From positions 3,596,001 to 3,660,000 of the forward strand of contig NZ_CP097218.1 in NCBI RefSeq assembly GCF_023373525.1: a DNA stretch of 64,000 nt, in the 5' to 3' direction. This stretch comes from Brachybacterium kimchii (GTDB taxonomy: Bacteria > Actinomycetota > Actinomycetes > Actinomycetales > Dermabacteraceae). This document shows positions 26,010 through 33,540 of this stretch, in pieces. How positions within the stretch are numbered: the stretch's first letter is position 1; each line of letters begins with the position of its first letter. The translations under genes were made by a program, and so were the position numbers. The notes under the pieces are model-generated. The model was not told the DNA's origin. It did not search any database and worked only from the letters and a program-made list of their open reading frames with translations.

Positions 26010-26081
26010 GTCGCCGACGGGACGTGGGCGGACCTCTCTGCCGTGGGTGGCAGAGAGGTCGCGCATACGCCGGTCGGCGAC
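26010..26081. terminator. 72-base imperfect palindrome, bidirectional terminator between convergent genes
   Basis: Inner arms GACCTCTCTGCC and GGCAGAGAGGTC (12 perfect pairs, 6-base loop) are flanked by a mismatched 12-base interior and then outer arms GTCGCCGAC and GTCGGCGAC. It lies between the convergent MarR and SMR genes. The CGCATA motif beside GAGGTC recalls the palindrome at 13519. Confidence 0.6.
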
Positions 26082-26148
26082 ACGGCACTGCGGCGCCGCC
26101 GCACTTCGAGCCACCGCGCTCGCGAGCCGCCGCGCTGCCGCGCCCGGC

Positions 26149-26463
26149 CTACGCGGCCCCAGTCTCGATCAGCAGCACCCCGCCGATGATGAGCGCGACG
26201 CCCAGCCCCATCAGCCAGGTGAACGGCTCCTTGAAGACCACGCGTCCGAGCAGCGCGGTGAGGGCGACGCCGGCGGCCGCCCAGATGCCGTAGGCGGCGC
26301 CGAGCGGGATGCCGTGGGAGAGGGCGAGCGAGAGCAGGGTGAAGGCGCTGAGGTAGCCGAGCGCGACGCCCGCGTACCAGGGGCGTCGTCCGATGGCCAG
26401 GCGCAGGGACATCGTCCCGAAGACCTCGGAGACGATCGCGCCGACGAGCAGCATCCAGGCCAT
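26149..26463 (-). CDS. Small multidrug resistance (SMR) transporter subunit
   Basis: A 104-aa four-helix membrane protein. The essential glutamate is in AIVSEVFGTMSLRLA near residue 13. GIPLGAAYGIWAAAGVALTALLG in helices 3 is the SMR hallmark, and LGVALIIGGVLLIE forms helix 4. Its ATG overlaps the stop of the second SMR gene. Paired SMR genes usually make an antiparallel heterodimer that exports cationic drugs or guanidinium-type metabolites. Confidence 0.9.
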   Translation of the reverse strand: MAWMLLVGAIVSEVFGTMSLRLAIGRRPWYAGVALGYLSAFTLLSLALSHGIPLGAAYGIWAAAGVALTALLGRVVFKEPFTWLMGLGVALIIGGVLLIETGAA

Positions 26464-26951
26464 CAGCGCTCCTCCTCCGGCGCCGCCGAGCGGGTCGTGC
26501 GATCGAGCGGATCGAGGGGGTCGGCAGACCCCGGCCCTGCGGCGGACTCGGGCCATACGGCGAACTCGGGCCCGACGTCGGACTCAGGCCCGACGCCGGA
26601 GGCGGGAGGCGCCGGCGACCCCAGCTCCACGCACAGCACCCCTGCGATGACCAGGACGATGCCGATGATCATCGGCGCCGTGAGCGCTTCGCCGAAGAGG
26701 ATCAGGGACATGATCGCGGTCAGCGCGACGCCGGACGCTCCCCAGACCCCGTAGGCGACGCCGAGCGGCATGCCCTCGCGCAGCACGAGGGCGAGGGCGA
26801 TGAACGCCCCCACGTATCCGACCAGGACGAGGGCGTAGAGGGCGGGCCGCTCGAGGGCGCCTTTGAGCGACAGCGAGGCCGTGACCTCCGCGCCGATCGC
26901 GAGGAGCAGGAACGTCCAGCCGCGCGAGGGCGCGTTCGCCTCGGCGCTCAC
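26463..26951 (-). CDS. Second SMR transporter subunit with Pro/Gly-rich C-terminal tail
   Basis: A 162-aa protein: residues about 10-112 are a normal SMR subunit (AIGAEVTASLSLKGALERP with the essential Glu, then GMPLGVAYGVWGASGVALTAI). The remaining 50 residues are a repetitive tail with GPESDVGPEF and WPESAAGPG units, absent from typical SMR proteins. The GTG start overlaps the TetR stop by GTGA. It likely pairs with the SMR subunit downstream. Confidence 0.88.
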   Translation of the reverse strand: MSAEANAPSRGWTFLLLAIGAEVTASLSLKGALERPALYALVLVGYVGAFIALALVLREGMPLGVAYGVWGASGVALTAIMSLILFGEALTAPMIIGIVLVIAGVLCVELGSPAPPASGVGPESDVGPEFAVWPESAAGPGSADPLDPLDRTTRSAAPEEER

Positions 26952-27487
26952 TCGCCAGCCCCTTCGTCCACGAGCTCCATGGCCAGGGCGAACAGCTCCT
27001 CGCGCTCGTCGTCCCGCACCGTGGGGATGTCGAGCGAGGCGTTGAACCAGGCGCCGTCGGCCAGGAGTCGGGCGGCCCGCAGCGCCGCGCGGCGGCGCGG
27101 GCTCCCCTCGAGCTCGAAGCCGAACCACGGGTCGAGCCTGCGCGACCACTGCTCGCACAGCATGTCCCGTAGCTGCGCATCGGCGATCAGCGCGAGGTCG
27201 CTGTGCGCGAACTCCCCGCACAGCGCGTGGGACACGTAGGCGCGCAGGCGGTCGGCGGGGTCCTTGAGCTCGGCATGTTCCTGCTCCAGGCGCCCCTGGA
27301 GGTCCGCCTCCCAGAGTTCCACGATGCGATCGACGACCGCGACGAGCAGCTTCTGCTTGGTGCCCACGTGATGGACGACCCCGGGTTTGGTCAGCCCCGT
27401 CTCGCGGGCCACGGCGTCGAGAGTGAGCGGCTCGTGCTGGGCGAGCACGGCGATCGCGGCGTCCAGGACCTCGGATCTCGTCGGCAT
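26948..27487 (-). CDS. TetR-family regulator of the SMR pair
   Basis: A 179-aa repressor. The helix-turn-helix covers about residues 5-45 (LDAVARETGLTKPGVVHHVGTKQKLL), followed by an all-helical ligand domain. It is the first gene of a three-gene operon with both SMR subunits, joined by GTGA and ATGA overlaps. A 22-base palindrome begins 12 bases upstream of its start codon, so autoregulation with drug release is likely. Confidence 0.9.
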   Translation of the reverse strand: MPTRSEVLDAAIAVLAQHEPLTLDAVARETGLTKPGVVHHVGTKQKLLVAVVDRIVELWEADLQGRLEQEHAELKDPADRLRAYVSHALCGEFAHSDLALIADAQLRDMLCEQWSRRLDPWFGFELEGSPRRRAALRAARLLADGAWFNASLDIPTVRDDEREELFALAMELVDEGAGE

Positions 27488-27498
27488 ACGAGCAGACT

Positions 27499-27520
27499 AC
27501 CTACCATCCGTATGGTCGGT
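27499..27520. promoter_or_regulatory. Candidate TetR operator
   Basis: ACCTACCAT and ATGGTCGGT are inverted copies matching at 8 of 9 bases around CCGT. The site lies just upstream of the TetR gene, where a repressor would autoregulate the efflux operon. Confidence 0.65.
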
Positions 27521-27693
27521 CCACATCGCGGGACCGTCGAACGTCGCCGAGACCGTCGCGGTGCCGCCGCCTTCGGGAACATCTCGAGCGCATGGCGGCA
27601 CCAGGCGGACGCCCAGGAGACTGGCATCGCGCGCGGTCTTGACCCTGTTCCGACCACACGGTCTCGGATGGCGTCACTCGACAAGGAGGACGC

Positions 27694-28722
27694 ATGACTG
27701 CCGCCGAGACCTACACCGCCGAGGACCACCAGGCGATGATGTCGACGATCACCGGGTTCTGGGTCAGCCAGCTCACCGCCACACTGGCCCATCTCGAGAT
27801 CGCCGAGCACCTGCACGACGGACCGAAGACCGCCGCCCGGATCGCCGAGCTCGCGGGGAGTGACCCCCATGCGACCTTCCGGCTGCTCCGCGCCGCCGTG
27901 GATCCCGGGCTCGTGAGCCACGATCCCGAGACTGACTGCTTCGCGAGCACCTCGCTGCTGGACCGTCTGCGCGCCTCCGCGCCGGACTCCCTGCGGAACG
28001 TCGCGCTGGTCTGGAACGCACCGCTGCACTGGCAGGCCTGGGGCCGCTTCACCGAGTGCGTGCGCACCGGCGAGAACCAGGTGGGCTCGGCCGTCGGTCG
28101 ATCGACCTTCGACTACCTCGCCGAGCATCCCGTGGAGGCGGACCAGTTCAGCCGCGCGATGGCCGAGCTGTCCACTCCGACCATCCGCGAGGCCGTCGTC
28201 GCGATCGAGGCGGGGCCGGGGACCACGATCGTCGACGTCGGCGGCGCCACCGGGGCGTTCGTCCTGGGCATGCTGGCCGAGCATCCGGGGACCGACGGCC
28301 TCGTCCTGGATCTCCCGCACGTGACCGCCGCCGCGGAGCGGGAGATCGCGGCGCGCGGGATGCAGGAGCGATGCCGGGCAGTTCCCGGCGACTTCTTCGA
28401 GGCGGTCCCCGAGGCCGACCTGTACCTGGTGAAGTTCGTCCTCCACGACTGGGGTGACGACGCCTGCATCCGGGTCCTCCAGCGGTGCCGGCAGGCCATG
28501 AGGCCCGGCGCCCGCGTGGTCGTGGTCGACATGGTCACGGGCGCGCCCGACGATCCCGGCACGGCCGCGCTGATGGACCTCAACATGCTGGCGATCGCAC
28601 CGGGCGCGCGCGAGCACGATCTCGCCGACTTCGACCGCTTCTTCGCCGCCGCCGGCCTCGCCCGCACGGCCACGACCGAGCTGTCGCCCCCGTACTGCGT
28701 GCTGGAGGTCGAAGCGGTGTGA
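27694..28722 (+). CDS. SAM-dependent O-methyltransferase (COMT/plant-type dimerised family)
   Basis: A 342-aa enzyme with an N-terminal dimerisation/winged-helix part (about 15-110, AHLEIAEHLHDGPKTAARIAELAG in pieces) and a C-terminal Rossmann methyltransferase. The SAM motif I is TIVDVGGATGAF and the catalytic His is in LVKFVLHDWGDDAC. AAGGAGG lies 5 bases before the ATG. Members methylate hydroxyls on aromatic or polyketide metabolites. No biosynthetic partner is adjacent, so the substrate is open. Confidence 0.9.
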   Translation: MTAAETYTAEDHQAMMSTITGFWVSQLTATLAHLEIAEHLHDGPKTAARIAELAGSDPHATFRLLRAAVDPGLVSHDPETDCFASTSLLDRLRASAPDSLRNVALVWNAPLHWQAWGRFTECVRTGENQVGSAVGRSTFDYLAEHPVEADQFSRAMAELSTPTIREAVVAIEAGPGTTIVDVGGATGAFVLGMLAEHPGTDGLVLDLPHVTAAAEREIAARGMQERCRAVPGDFFEAVPEADLYLVKFVLHDWGDDACIRVLQRCRQAMRPGARVVVVDMVTGAPDDPGTAALMDLNMLAIAPGAREHDLADFDRFFAAAGLARTATTELSPPYCVLEVEAV

Positions 28723-28911
28723 TGCCGCCCTCGCGCCGGATCGTGACCCATTCGAGACCGTCCAGGTGACGCACGCACTACCCGCTGAGCAGGAGACTCG
28801 CCGACACTGAGCCTGAGGGGACCACCCCGCATCGACGACGCTGCGGGAGCACCGAGGCCGGTGCCGCGGCGACCTCTTCCTCTCCTCGGCTCTTCTCCTC
28901 GAAGGACACTG

Positions 28912-30240
28912 ATGGCTCCTCGTCTCGGCGCGCTCACCGACAAGCTCACCGGCAGGAAGAAGGTGGGCGTCATCTCCGCGCTCTCCTGCTGCGGCTGCGG
29001 CGGTCTCGCATTCCTCCTGCTCATGACGCTCGGCGTCATCGGCGTGTTCGTCGCGCCGATGACGCCCACCCCGAGCGATGACCCCACGGTGGTCGCCCAG
29101 TCCGCCGACCGCGACGCCCAGGCATCGCAGGAGCCCGCGCCGTCGGCCTCCGAGTCGGCGACCCCGACCGAGACGCCGAGCGCGAGCGCGACGCCCGATG
29201 CGTCGACGGCGGCGGCCACGTCGACCGCGCCGTCGGCATCTGCCAGCGCGTCGGCGACCCCCGACGCCTCCACGGCGCTCGGCATGCTGGAGACGCTCGA
29301 GGTGAAGGGGCGCGCGCCGAAGACCGGCTACGACCGGGACCTGTTCGGCTGGCGCGACGACGTCGACCACAACGGCTGCGACACCCGCAACGACGTGCTG
29401 CGCCGGGACCTGTCCGACGTGGTCCTCAAGCACGGCACCGACGGCTGCGTCGTGCTCTCCGGGACGCTCAGCCCCTCGCCCTACAGCGGCGACGACGTCT
29501 CCTTCGACCAGCAGGACGACAACTCCCTGGACATCGACCACCTGGTCGCGCTCTCTGACGCCTGGCAGACGGGCGCCTCGGGCTGGGACGAGGAGACCCG
29601 CCACGCGTTCGCCAACGACCCGCTGAACCTGGTGGCCGTCGAGAGCGGCCTGAACAGGAAGAAGGGCGACGGTGACGCCGCGACCTGGCTGCCGCCCCGG
29701 AAGGCGTACCGCTGCGAGTACGTCGCCCGCCAGATCGCCGTGAAGGCCGAGTACGAGCTGTGGGTCAAGCCCGCGGAGAAGGACGCGATGCGCTCCGTGC
29801 TCGAGGGCTGCGAGGACACCCCGGCGTTCGCCGGAGCCGTCGCCACCCCCGACCGGTGGGAGGGCGACAACGTCCGGGAGGCGCCGGCGCCGACGAAGAA
29901 GCCCGCGACGTCCTCGAAGAGCTCCGGGTCCTCGTCGAAGGGGTCGTCGTCCTCGAAGAAGTCCTCGTCCTCGACATCGTCGAAGTCTTCGGGCTCGTCC
30001 TCGAAGAAGTCGTCGAAGTCCTCATCGGGCTCCTCGACGTCGTCGTCCTCGAGCTCGCCGGGCTCCGGCTCGTCCTCGGGCTCCAGCTCATCGGGTTCCG
30101 GCTCCAGCGGGGGCTCGGGGAGCACGTATTACAAGAACTGCGACGCGGTGCGGGCCGCGGGCAAGGATCCGATCTATGCGGGCGAGCCGGGCTACTCGCG
30201 GAAGCTGGATCGCGACGGCGACGGCGTCGGCTGCGAATGA
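28912..30240 (+). CDS. Membrane-anchored HNH nuclease with Excalibur calcium-binding domain
   Basis: A 442-aa surface protein. An N-terminal helix (about 28-48) with a cysteine cluster CCGCGG anchors or exports it; a Ser/Thr/Pro/Ala-rich spacer follows. The DUF1524/HNH nuclease domain spans about 125-300, with LDIDHLVALSDAW, FANDPLNLVAVESGLNRKKGD and WLPP as the His-Asn-His core. A 70-residue Ser/Lys/Gly spacer leads to a C-terminal Excalibur domain ending LDRDGDGVGCE, whose DxDxDGxGCE motif binds calcium. GAAGGA lies before the ATG at 28912. It probably degrades extracellular DNA; it ends in a strong terminator. Confidence 0.87.
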   Translation: MAPRLGALTDKLTGRKKVGVISALSCCGCGGLAFLLLMTLGVIGVFVAPMTPTPSDDPTVVAQSADRDAQASQEPAPSASESATPTETPSASATPDASTAAATSTAPSASASASATPDASTALGMLETLEVKGRAPKTGYDRDLFGWRDDVDHNGCDTRNDVLRRDLSDVVLKHGTDGCVVLSGTLSPSPYSGDDVSFDQQDDNSLDIDHLVALSDAWQTGASGWDEETRHAFANDPLNLVAVESGLNRKKGDGDAATWLPPRKAYRCEYVARQIAVKAEYELWVKPAEKDAMRSVLEGCEDTPAFAGAVATPDRWEGDNVREAPAPTKKPATSSKSSGSSSKGSSSSKKSSSSTSSKSSGSSSKKSSKSSSGSSTSSSSSSPGSGSSSGSSSSGSGSSGGSGSTYYKNCDAVRAAGKDPIYAGEPGYSRKLDRDGDGVGCE

Positions 30241-30246
30241 CGAAGA

Positions 30247-30273
30247 GCGCGGGACCACTCGGTGGTCCCGCGC
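30247..30273 (+). terminator. Terminator of the HNH-Excalibur gene
   Basis: GCGCGGGACCAC and GTGGTCCCGCGC form a perfect 12-pair stem around TCG, 6 bases after the stop codon. Confidence 0.8.
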
Positions 30274-30279
30274 CCTCGC

Positions 30280-30330
30280 CCTGCCGTGCAGGGCCCTGTG
30301 CCGGCGGGATCCTGCACGGCAGGATCCCGC
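30280..30330. terminator. Overlapping alternative hairpins between convergent genes
   Basis: CCTGCCGTGCAGG (30280-30292) pairs perfectly with CCTGCACGGCAGG (30311-30323), while GCGGGATCCTGC (30304-30315) pairs perfectly with GCAGGATCCCGC (30319-30330). The two stems share bases and cannot form together. The second stem is the likely terminator for the minus-strand gene ending at 30349. Confidence 0.65.
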
Positions 30331-30348
30331 GCGGCGACGATGTCCGCG

Positions 30349-30756
30349 TCAGCGCACCTGGTCCACCAGGTGGTCGCCGTGCATGTTCGTCGAGGTCTTC
30401 ACGCCGATGGTCATCTGCGCGTCGGTCTCGGTGTTCACGTAGGTGACGTAGACGTGGCCCGCGGCGCCCTCGGCATCCAGGCGCTTCCAGTGCTTGGCGG
30501 CCGTGGCGTGGTCGACGAGGTCGGCGCGCGCACTCCTGGTGGTGTCGCGCTGCAGGTCGATGTCGTCGCCGACGCCGAACTCCCGGACCGTGCGGTCCGC
30601 GTAGTCGACGGGGCTGGTGGTGCTCTGCGAGCTCTGGGTGGTCTCCGAGCCCCGCGCGGAGTCGGCGGTGGTCGGCGCGGCGAGGGCGGCGGGGGCGCTG
30701 AGCGCTCCGGCGAGGCCGACGGTGGCGACGATGGCGAGCTTCCGAGTGCGGGTCAT
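30349..30756 (-). CDS. Small secreted protein of unknown function
   Basis: A 135-aa protein with a clear Sec signal peptide: KLAIVATVGLAGALSAPAALAAP, cleavage probably after ALA at about residue 26. The mature part has a Ser/Thr-rich stretch, then a mixed alpha/beta segment with HWKRLDAEGAAGHVYVTYVN and QMTIGVKTST. I recognise no family. AAGGAAGG lies 11 bases before the ATG. It is a monocistronic gene; upstream are two palindromes at 30825 and 30862. Confidence 0.72.
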   Translation of the reverse strand: MTRTRKLAIVATVGLAGALSAPAALAAPTTADSARGSETTQSSQSTTSPVDYADRTVREFGVGDDIDLQRDTTRSARADLVDHATAAKHWKRLDAEGAAGHVYVTYVNTETDAQMTIGVKTSTNMHGDHLVDQVR

Positions 30757-30824
30757 ACTGGATCAGACCTTCCTTCGAGGTGACGAGATGCCCCGGGGAG
30801 GGAAGAGTCCGGATGACCGACCCC

Positions 30825-30837
30825 GTGCATCATGCAC
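30825..30837. promoter_or_regulatory. GTGCAT-C-ATGCAC palindrome upstream of the small secreted protein
   Basis: A perfect 13-base palindrome 69 bases before the start of the secreted-protein gene. Likely a regulator site; its factor is unknown. Confidence 0.4.
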
Positions 30838-30861
30838 TGTCGTTGACCCACTCTTTGCCTA

Positions 30862-30882
30862 CGTTTGACCCGTTGTCAAACG
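30862..30882. promoter_or_regulatory. CGTTTGAC/GTCAAACG inverted repeat with a consensus -35 box
   Basis: Perfect 8-base arms around a 5-base centre. On the minus strand the left arm contains TTGACA, a consensus -35 hexamer, so the repeat may be an operator over the promoter of the secreted-protein gene; the -10 is weak. Confidence 0.4.
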
Positions 30883-30926
30883 CCAGGCACGACACGTGGA
30901 CGCTCACGCGGGTGCTCACGCGGACG

Positions 30927-32189
30927 TCAGAGGGCGTCGGCCGCCGTCCTCGACGCGCGACGATGCACCCCGTACGAGATCCCCACGATCCCGAGTCCCA
31001 GCACGGCGAGCAGCATGCCCGTCCACGCGGGGGCGAGCAGGCCCCAGCCGGCGGCCAGCACCGCGGCCCCGAGCGCCGCGCCGAGCGAGTTGCCGATGTT
31101 CAGCGCCGAATGGTGCAGGGACGCGGCGAGCGAGGGCGCGTCGGGCGAGGCATCGAGCAGGAACAGCTGCAGGGACGGGCCCATGAGCTGGGACGTCACG
31201 GCGATCACGAAGAGCATGATCATGCCGGCGACGGCCCAGTGCGCCACGAGCGCGAACACCGCGAAGCTCGCCGCCATGCCCACCAGGCCCAGGAGGATCG
31301 TGCCGTAGATCGAGCGGTCGGTGAGGCGCCCGGCGACGATGTTGCCCACGGTCATGCCGACGCCGAAGACGAACAGCGCCACGGGCACCGCGCGCTCGGG
31401 GAGCCCCAGCACGCCGGGGACGATCTCGCCGATGTAGCTGTAGACGGCGAACATGCCGCCGAAGCCGATCGCGCCGATGCCCAGACCCAGCCACACCTGC
31501 GCGCGGCGCAGCGCGCGCAGCTCGCCGAGCATCGAACCGGTCGTGCCGGACCCCTCGGGCTCGGGCACGAGACGCCAGATCGCGAGCGTGCTCGCGAGCG
31601 CCAGGACGACGACGATCCAGTAGGCGGCGCGCCAGCCGACGCTCTGGCCGAGCGCGGTCGAGGCGGGCACCCCGAGCATGGTCGCGATCGTCAGGCCCAG
31701 CATGACCTTGGAGACCGAGCGGGCGCGCCGGCCGGGAGGGGAGAGGCGGGAGGCGACGAGCGCGGCGACGCCGAAGAAGGCGCCATGGGGGAGTCCGGCG
31801 ACGAAGCGCGCGATCGCGAGGATCGAGAACGTGGGCGCGATCGCCGAGATCAGGTTCCCCGCGCCGATCAGGGCGATGAGCAGCACGAGCAGCCGGGCGC
31901 GCGGCATCCTCGCGGCGGCGATCGTCACCACGGGCGCGCCGATCACCACGCCCAGCGCGTAGAGGGTGATGAGCATGCCGGCCTGTGGGACGCTCACCTC
32001 GACCGAGCGCGCGATCTGCGGCAGCAGCCCCATCGAGGCGAACTCGGTGGTGCCGATCGCGAAGGCGCCGAGGGCCATCGCGAGGATCACCAGGCGCAGA
32101 CGCTCGGGCGCGAGCGGGGCGGGCGACGCGGTCGCGGCCGGTGGGGTCTGGGGCGACGGGGTCTGGCTCGACGGGGAGGGCAGGGTCAC
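30927..32189 (-). CDS. MFS exporter of the DHA1/AraJ type
   Basis: A 420-aa transporter with 12 predicted helices after a Pro/Ser-rich cytoplasmic N-terminus. FAIGTTEFASMGLLPQIA in helix 1 and ARFVAGLPHGAFFGVAAL in helix 4 are typical of the AraJ/YdhP sugar and drug efflux group. Its start is at 32189; no partner genes on the strand. Substrate unknown. Confidence 0.9.
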   Translation of the reverse strand: MTLPSPSSQTPSPQTPPAATASPAPLAPERLRLVILAMALGAFAIGTTEFASMGLLPQIARSVEVSVPQAGMLITLYALGVVIGAPVVTIAAARMPRARLLVLLIALIGAGNLISAIAPTFSILAIARFVAGLPHGAFFGVAALVASRLSPPGRRARSVSKVMLGLTIATMLGVPASTALGQSVGWRAAYWIVVVLALASTLAIWRLVPEPEGSGTTGSMLGELRALRRAQVWLGLGIGAIGFGGMFAVYSYIGEIVPGVLGLPERAVPVALFVFGVGMTVGNIVAGRLTDRSIYGTILLGLVGMAASFAVFALVAHWAVAGMIMLFVIAVTSQLMGPSLQLFLLDASPDAPSLAASLHHSALNIGNSLGAALGAAVLAAGWGLLAPAWTGMLLAVLGLGIVGISYGVHRRASRTAADAL

Positions 32190-32278
32190 GGCATCTCCAG
32201 CGGAACGGGGCGGATCATCGCTGCCGACGCTGGGAGCGGTGGGGACCGATCGATCGTATAGGCCTGCGCCCCGACGCG

Positions 32279-32737
32279 TCAGTCCGCGCTCAGCGGACGC
32301 GACCAGGCGACCTCCCGCTCCAGCTGGCCCGTCTCCCGGAAGAGCCGCACCTGATGGGTCTGTGCGAGGGCTTCGGCGAGGTCCTCGCGGTGCGCGGGGG
32401 CGAACCCCAGGGACTGCCAGAACGGTCCGGACCGGCGGCTGAACAGCCAGGCGGTCCGCGCGCCCTCCTGCGCCGCGCGCTCCAGGGCGAAGCGCGCGAG
32501 CGCGGTGCCGCGGCCGCGCGAGCGGTGCGTAGGGCTCACGGCGACGCTGCGGATGAGCGCGTGGCGGCCGTCGGCGCTGATCTCGAATCCCGTGCTCGCG
32601 ACGATCGCGCCCTGCTCATCGCGCTGGGTCCACAGTCGGACGGTCGGCGCATCCAGGCCGCTCAGGGTCAGATCGACCTCGCGCAGGAACGTGGTGAGCG
32701 CCGGCGCGTCGGCCGCCGTGCGGGGGTGAAGATCCAT
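32279..32737 (-). CDS. GNAT-family N-acetyltransferase
   Basis: A 152-aa protein. The acetyl-CoA binding motif A appears as ALIRSVAVSPTHRSRGRGTALARFALERA, with the usual R/Q-x-x-G-x-G/A turn reading RSRGRGT. A late FWQSLGF block is typical of the fold. Similar ArsN2-like proteins share MDLHPRTAADAPAL-type starts, but no arsenic genes are nearby. The ATG at 32737 is chosen by family length; the lipoprotein gene ends 59 bases upstream. Confidence 0.85.
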   Translation of the reverse strand: MDLHPRTAADAPALTTFLREVDLTLSGLDAPTVRLWTQRDEQGAIVASTGFEISADGRHALIRSVAVSPTHRSRGRGTALARFALERAAQEGARTAWLFSRRSGPFWQSLGFAPAHREDLAEALAQTHQVRLFRETGQLEREVAWSRPLSAD

Positions 32738-32796
32738 CCGAGCGAGTACATCAGGGGCCCGGCTGAGCGCCGGGTCGCGTCCAGTCGTCGACACGG

Positions 32797-33237
32797 TCAG
32801 CGCCCCGTCTGCCGCACCGCCACATGCACGACGGGCTCGTCCTCCTGCCCGACCACGACGACGAACGCCGCCGACCCCTCGACGCCCTCCGCGATGCGGT
32901 CGCCCTTCTTCTGCGTGCCGTCCCCCAGACGCTCCGTCGCCGCAGCCATGTCGTCCTTGAAGGCGCGGGACTCGATGCCGCCGGAAAAGTTGTCCGCCAC
33001 CCATGCGTCGATCACGTCGGCGGGGCCGGAGAAGGTGACGACCCTGCTCCATGTCTCGTCGCCCTTCAGGGGTGCGTCGGCCACGGAGGCCTCCAGATCC
33101 GGGGCGCTGAGGCCCGCAGCGTCGAGCACGGTCTCGGCATCCATCTCGGTCTCCTCGAGGTCGGAGTTCCCGCAGGCGGCCAGCAGCATCGTGCCGACCG
33201 CGAGGGGGAGCAGGGTGAGAAGAGCTCGTCGTCTCAC
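32797..33237 (-). CDS. Putative lipoprotein of unknown function
   Basis: A 146-aa protein with a signal of Arg-rich start, hydrophobic core LLTLLPLAVGTMLLAAC and lipobox LLAAC. The mature part contains WSRVVTFSGPADVIDAWV and a C-terminal AAFVVVVGQEDEPVVHVAV strand pair. No known family recognised. GTG start at 33237 with GGAAGG 11 bases upstream. Divergent from the flotillin gene. Confidence 0.7.
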   Translation of the reverse strand: MRRRALLTLLPLAVGTMLLAACGNSDLEETEMDAETVLDAAGLSAPDLEASVADAPLKGDETWSRVVTFSGPADVIDAWVADNFSGGIESRAFKDDMAAATERLGDGTQKKGDRIAEGVEGSAAFVVVVGQEDEPVVHVAVRQTGR

Positions 33238-33540
33238 GTCACGGACCCTTCCGAGTGCTGGGCGGAGGATGACCCGACCAGGTCGTGCTCCCGGGCGAGG
33301 CGGCTGCGCATCCGACGCCGAGCTGAACGCGCGGAGCTGGTGGGTGACTGCTCCCGAGAATCCCGACATCGTCCCCTCGCAGCGCCGCTTCCTGATCTGC
33401 CCGTGCCGACGTCAACCTACGGCTCCCGACACCGCCGGTCCATGGGGACTTCTGCCCATCCACAGGTTCTCTCGGCGCCGTTGTCCCGCACGGATCCATG
33501 GGATCCTTGCCCCACTGTCCCCTCCCCAGAAGGAACTCCC
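33238..33540. other. Intergenic region between lipoprotein and flotillin genes
   Basis: About 300 bases between divergent starts, so it must hold both promoters. I see no convincing gene, hairpin or repeat; a pyrimidine-rich leader ending CCCCAGAAGGAACTCCC gives the flotillin ribosome site (AAGGA). Confidence 0.5.

Noticed and set aside
30780-32261. 493-codon plus-strand frame
   Set aside because: Antisense of the MFS exporter; His/Arg/Glu/Asp-rich and motif-free.
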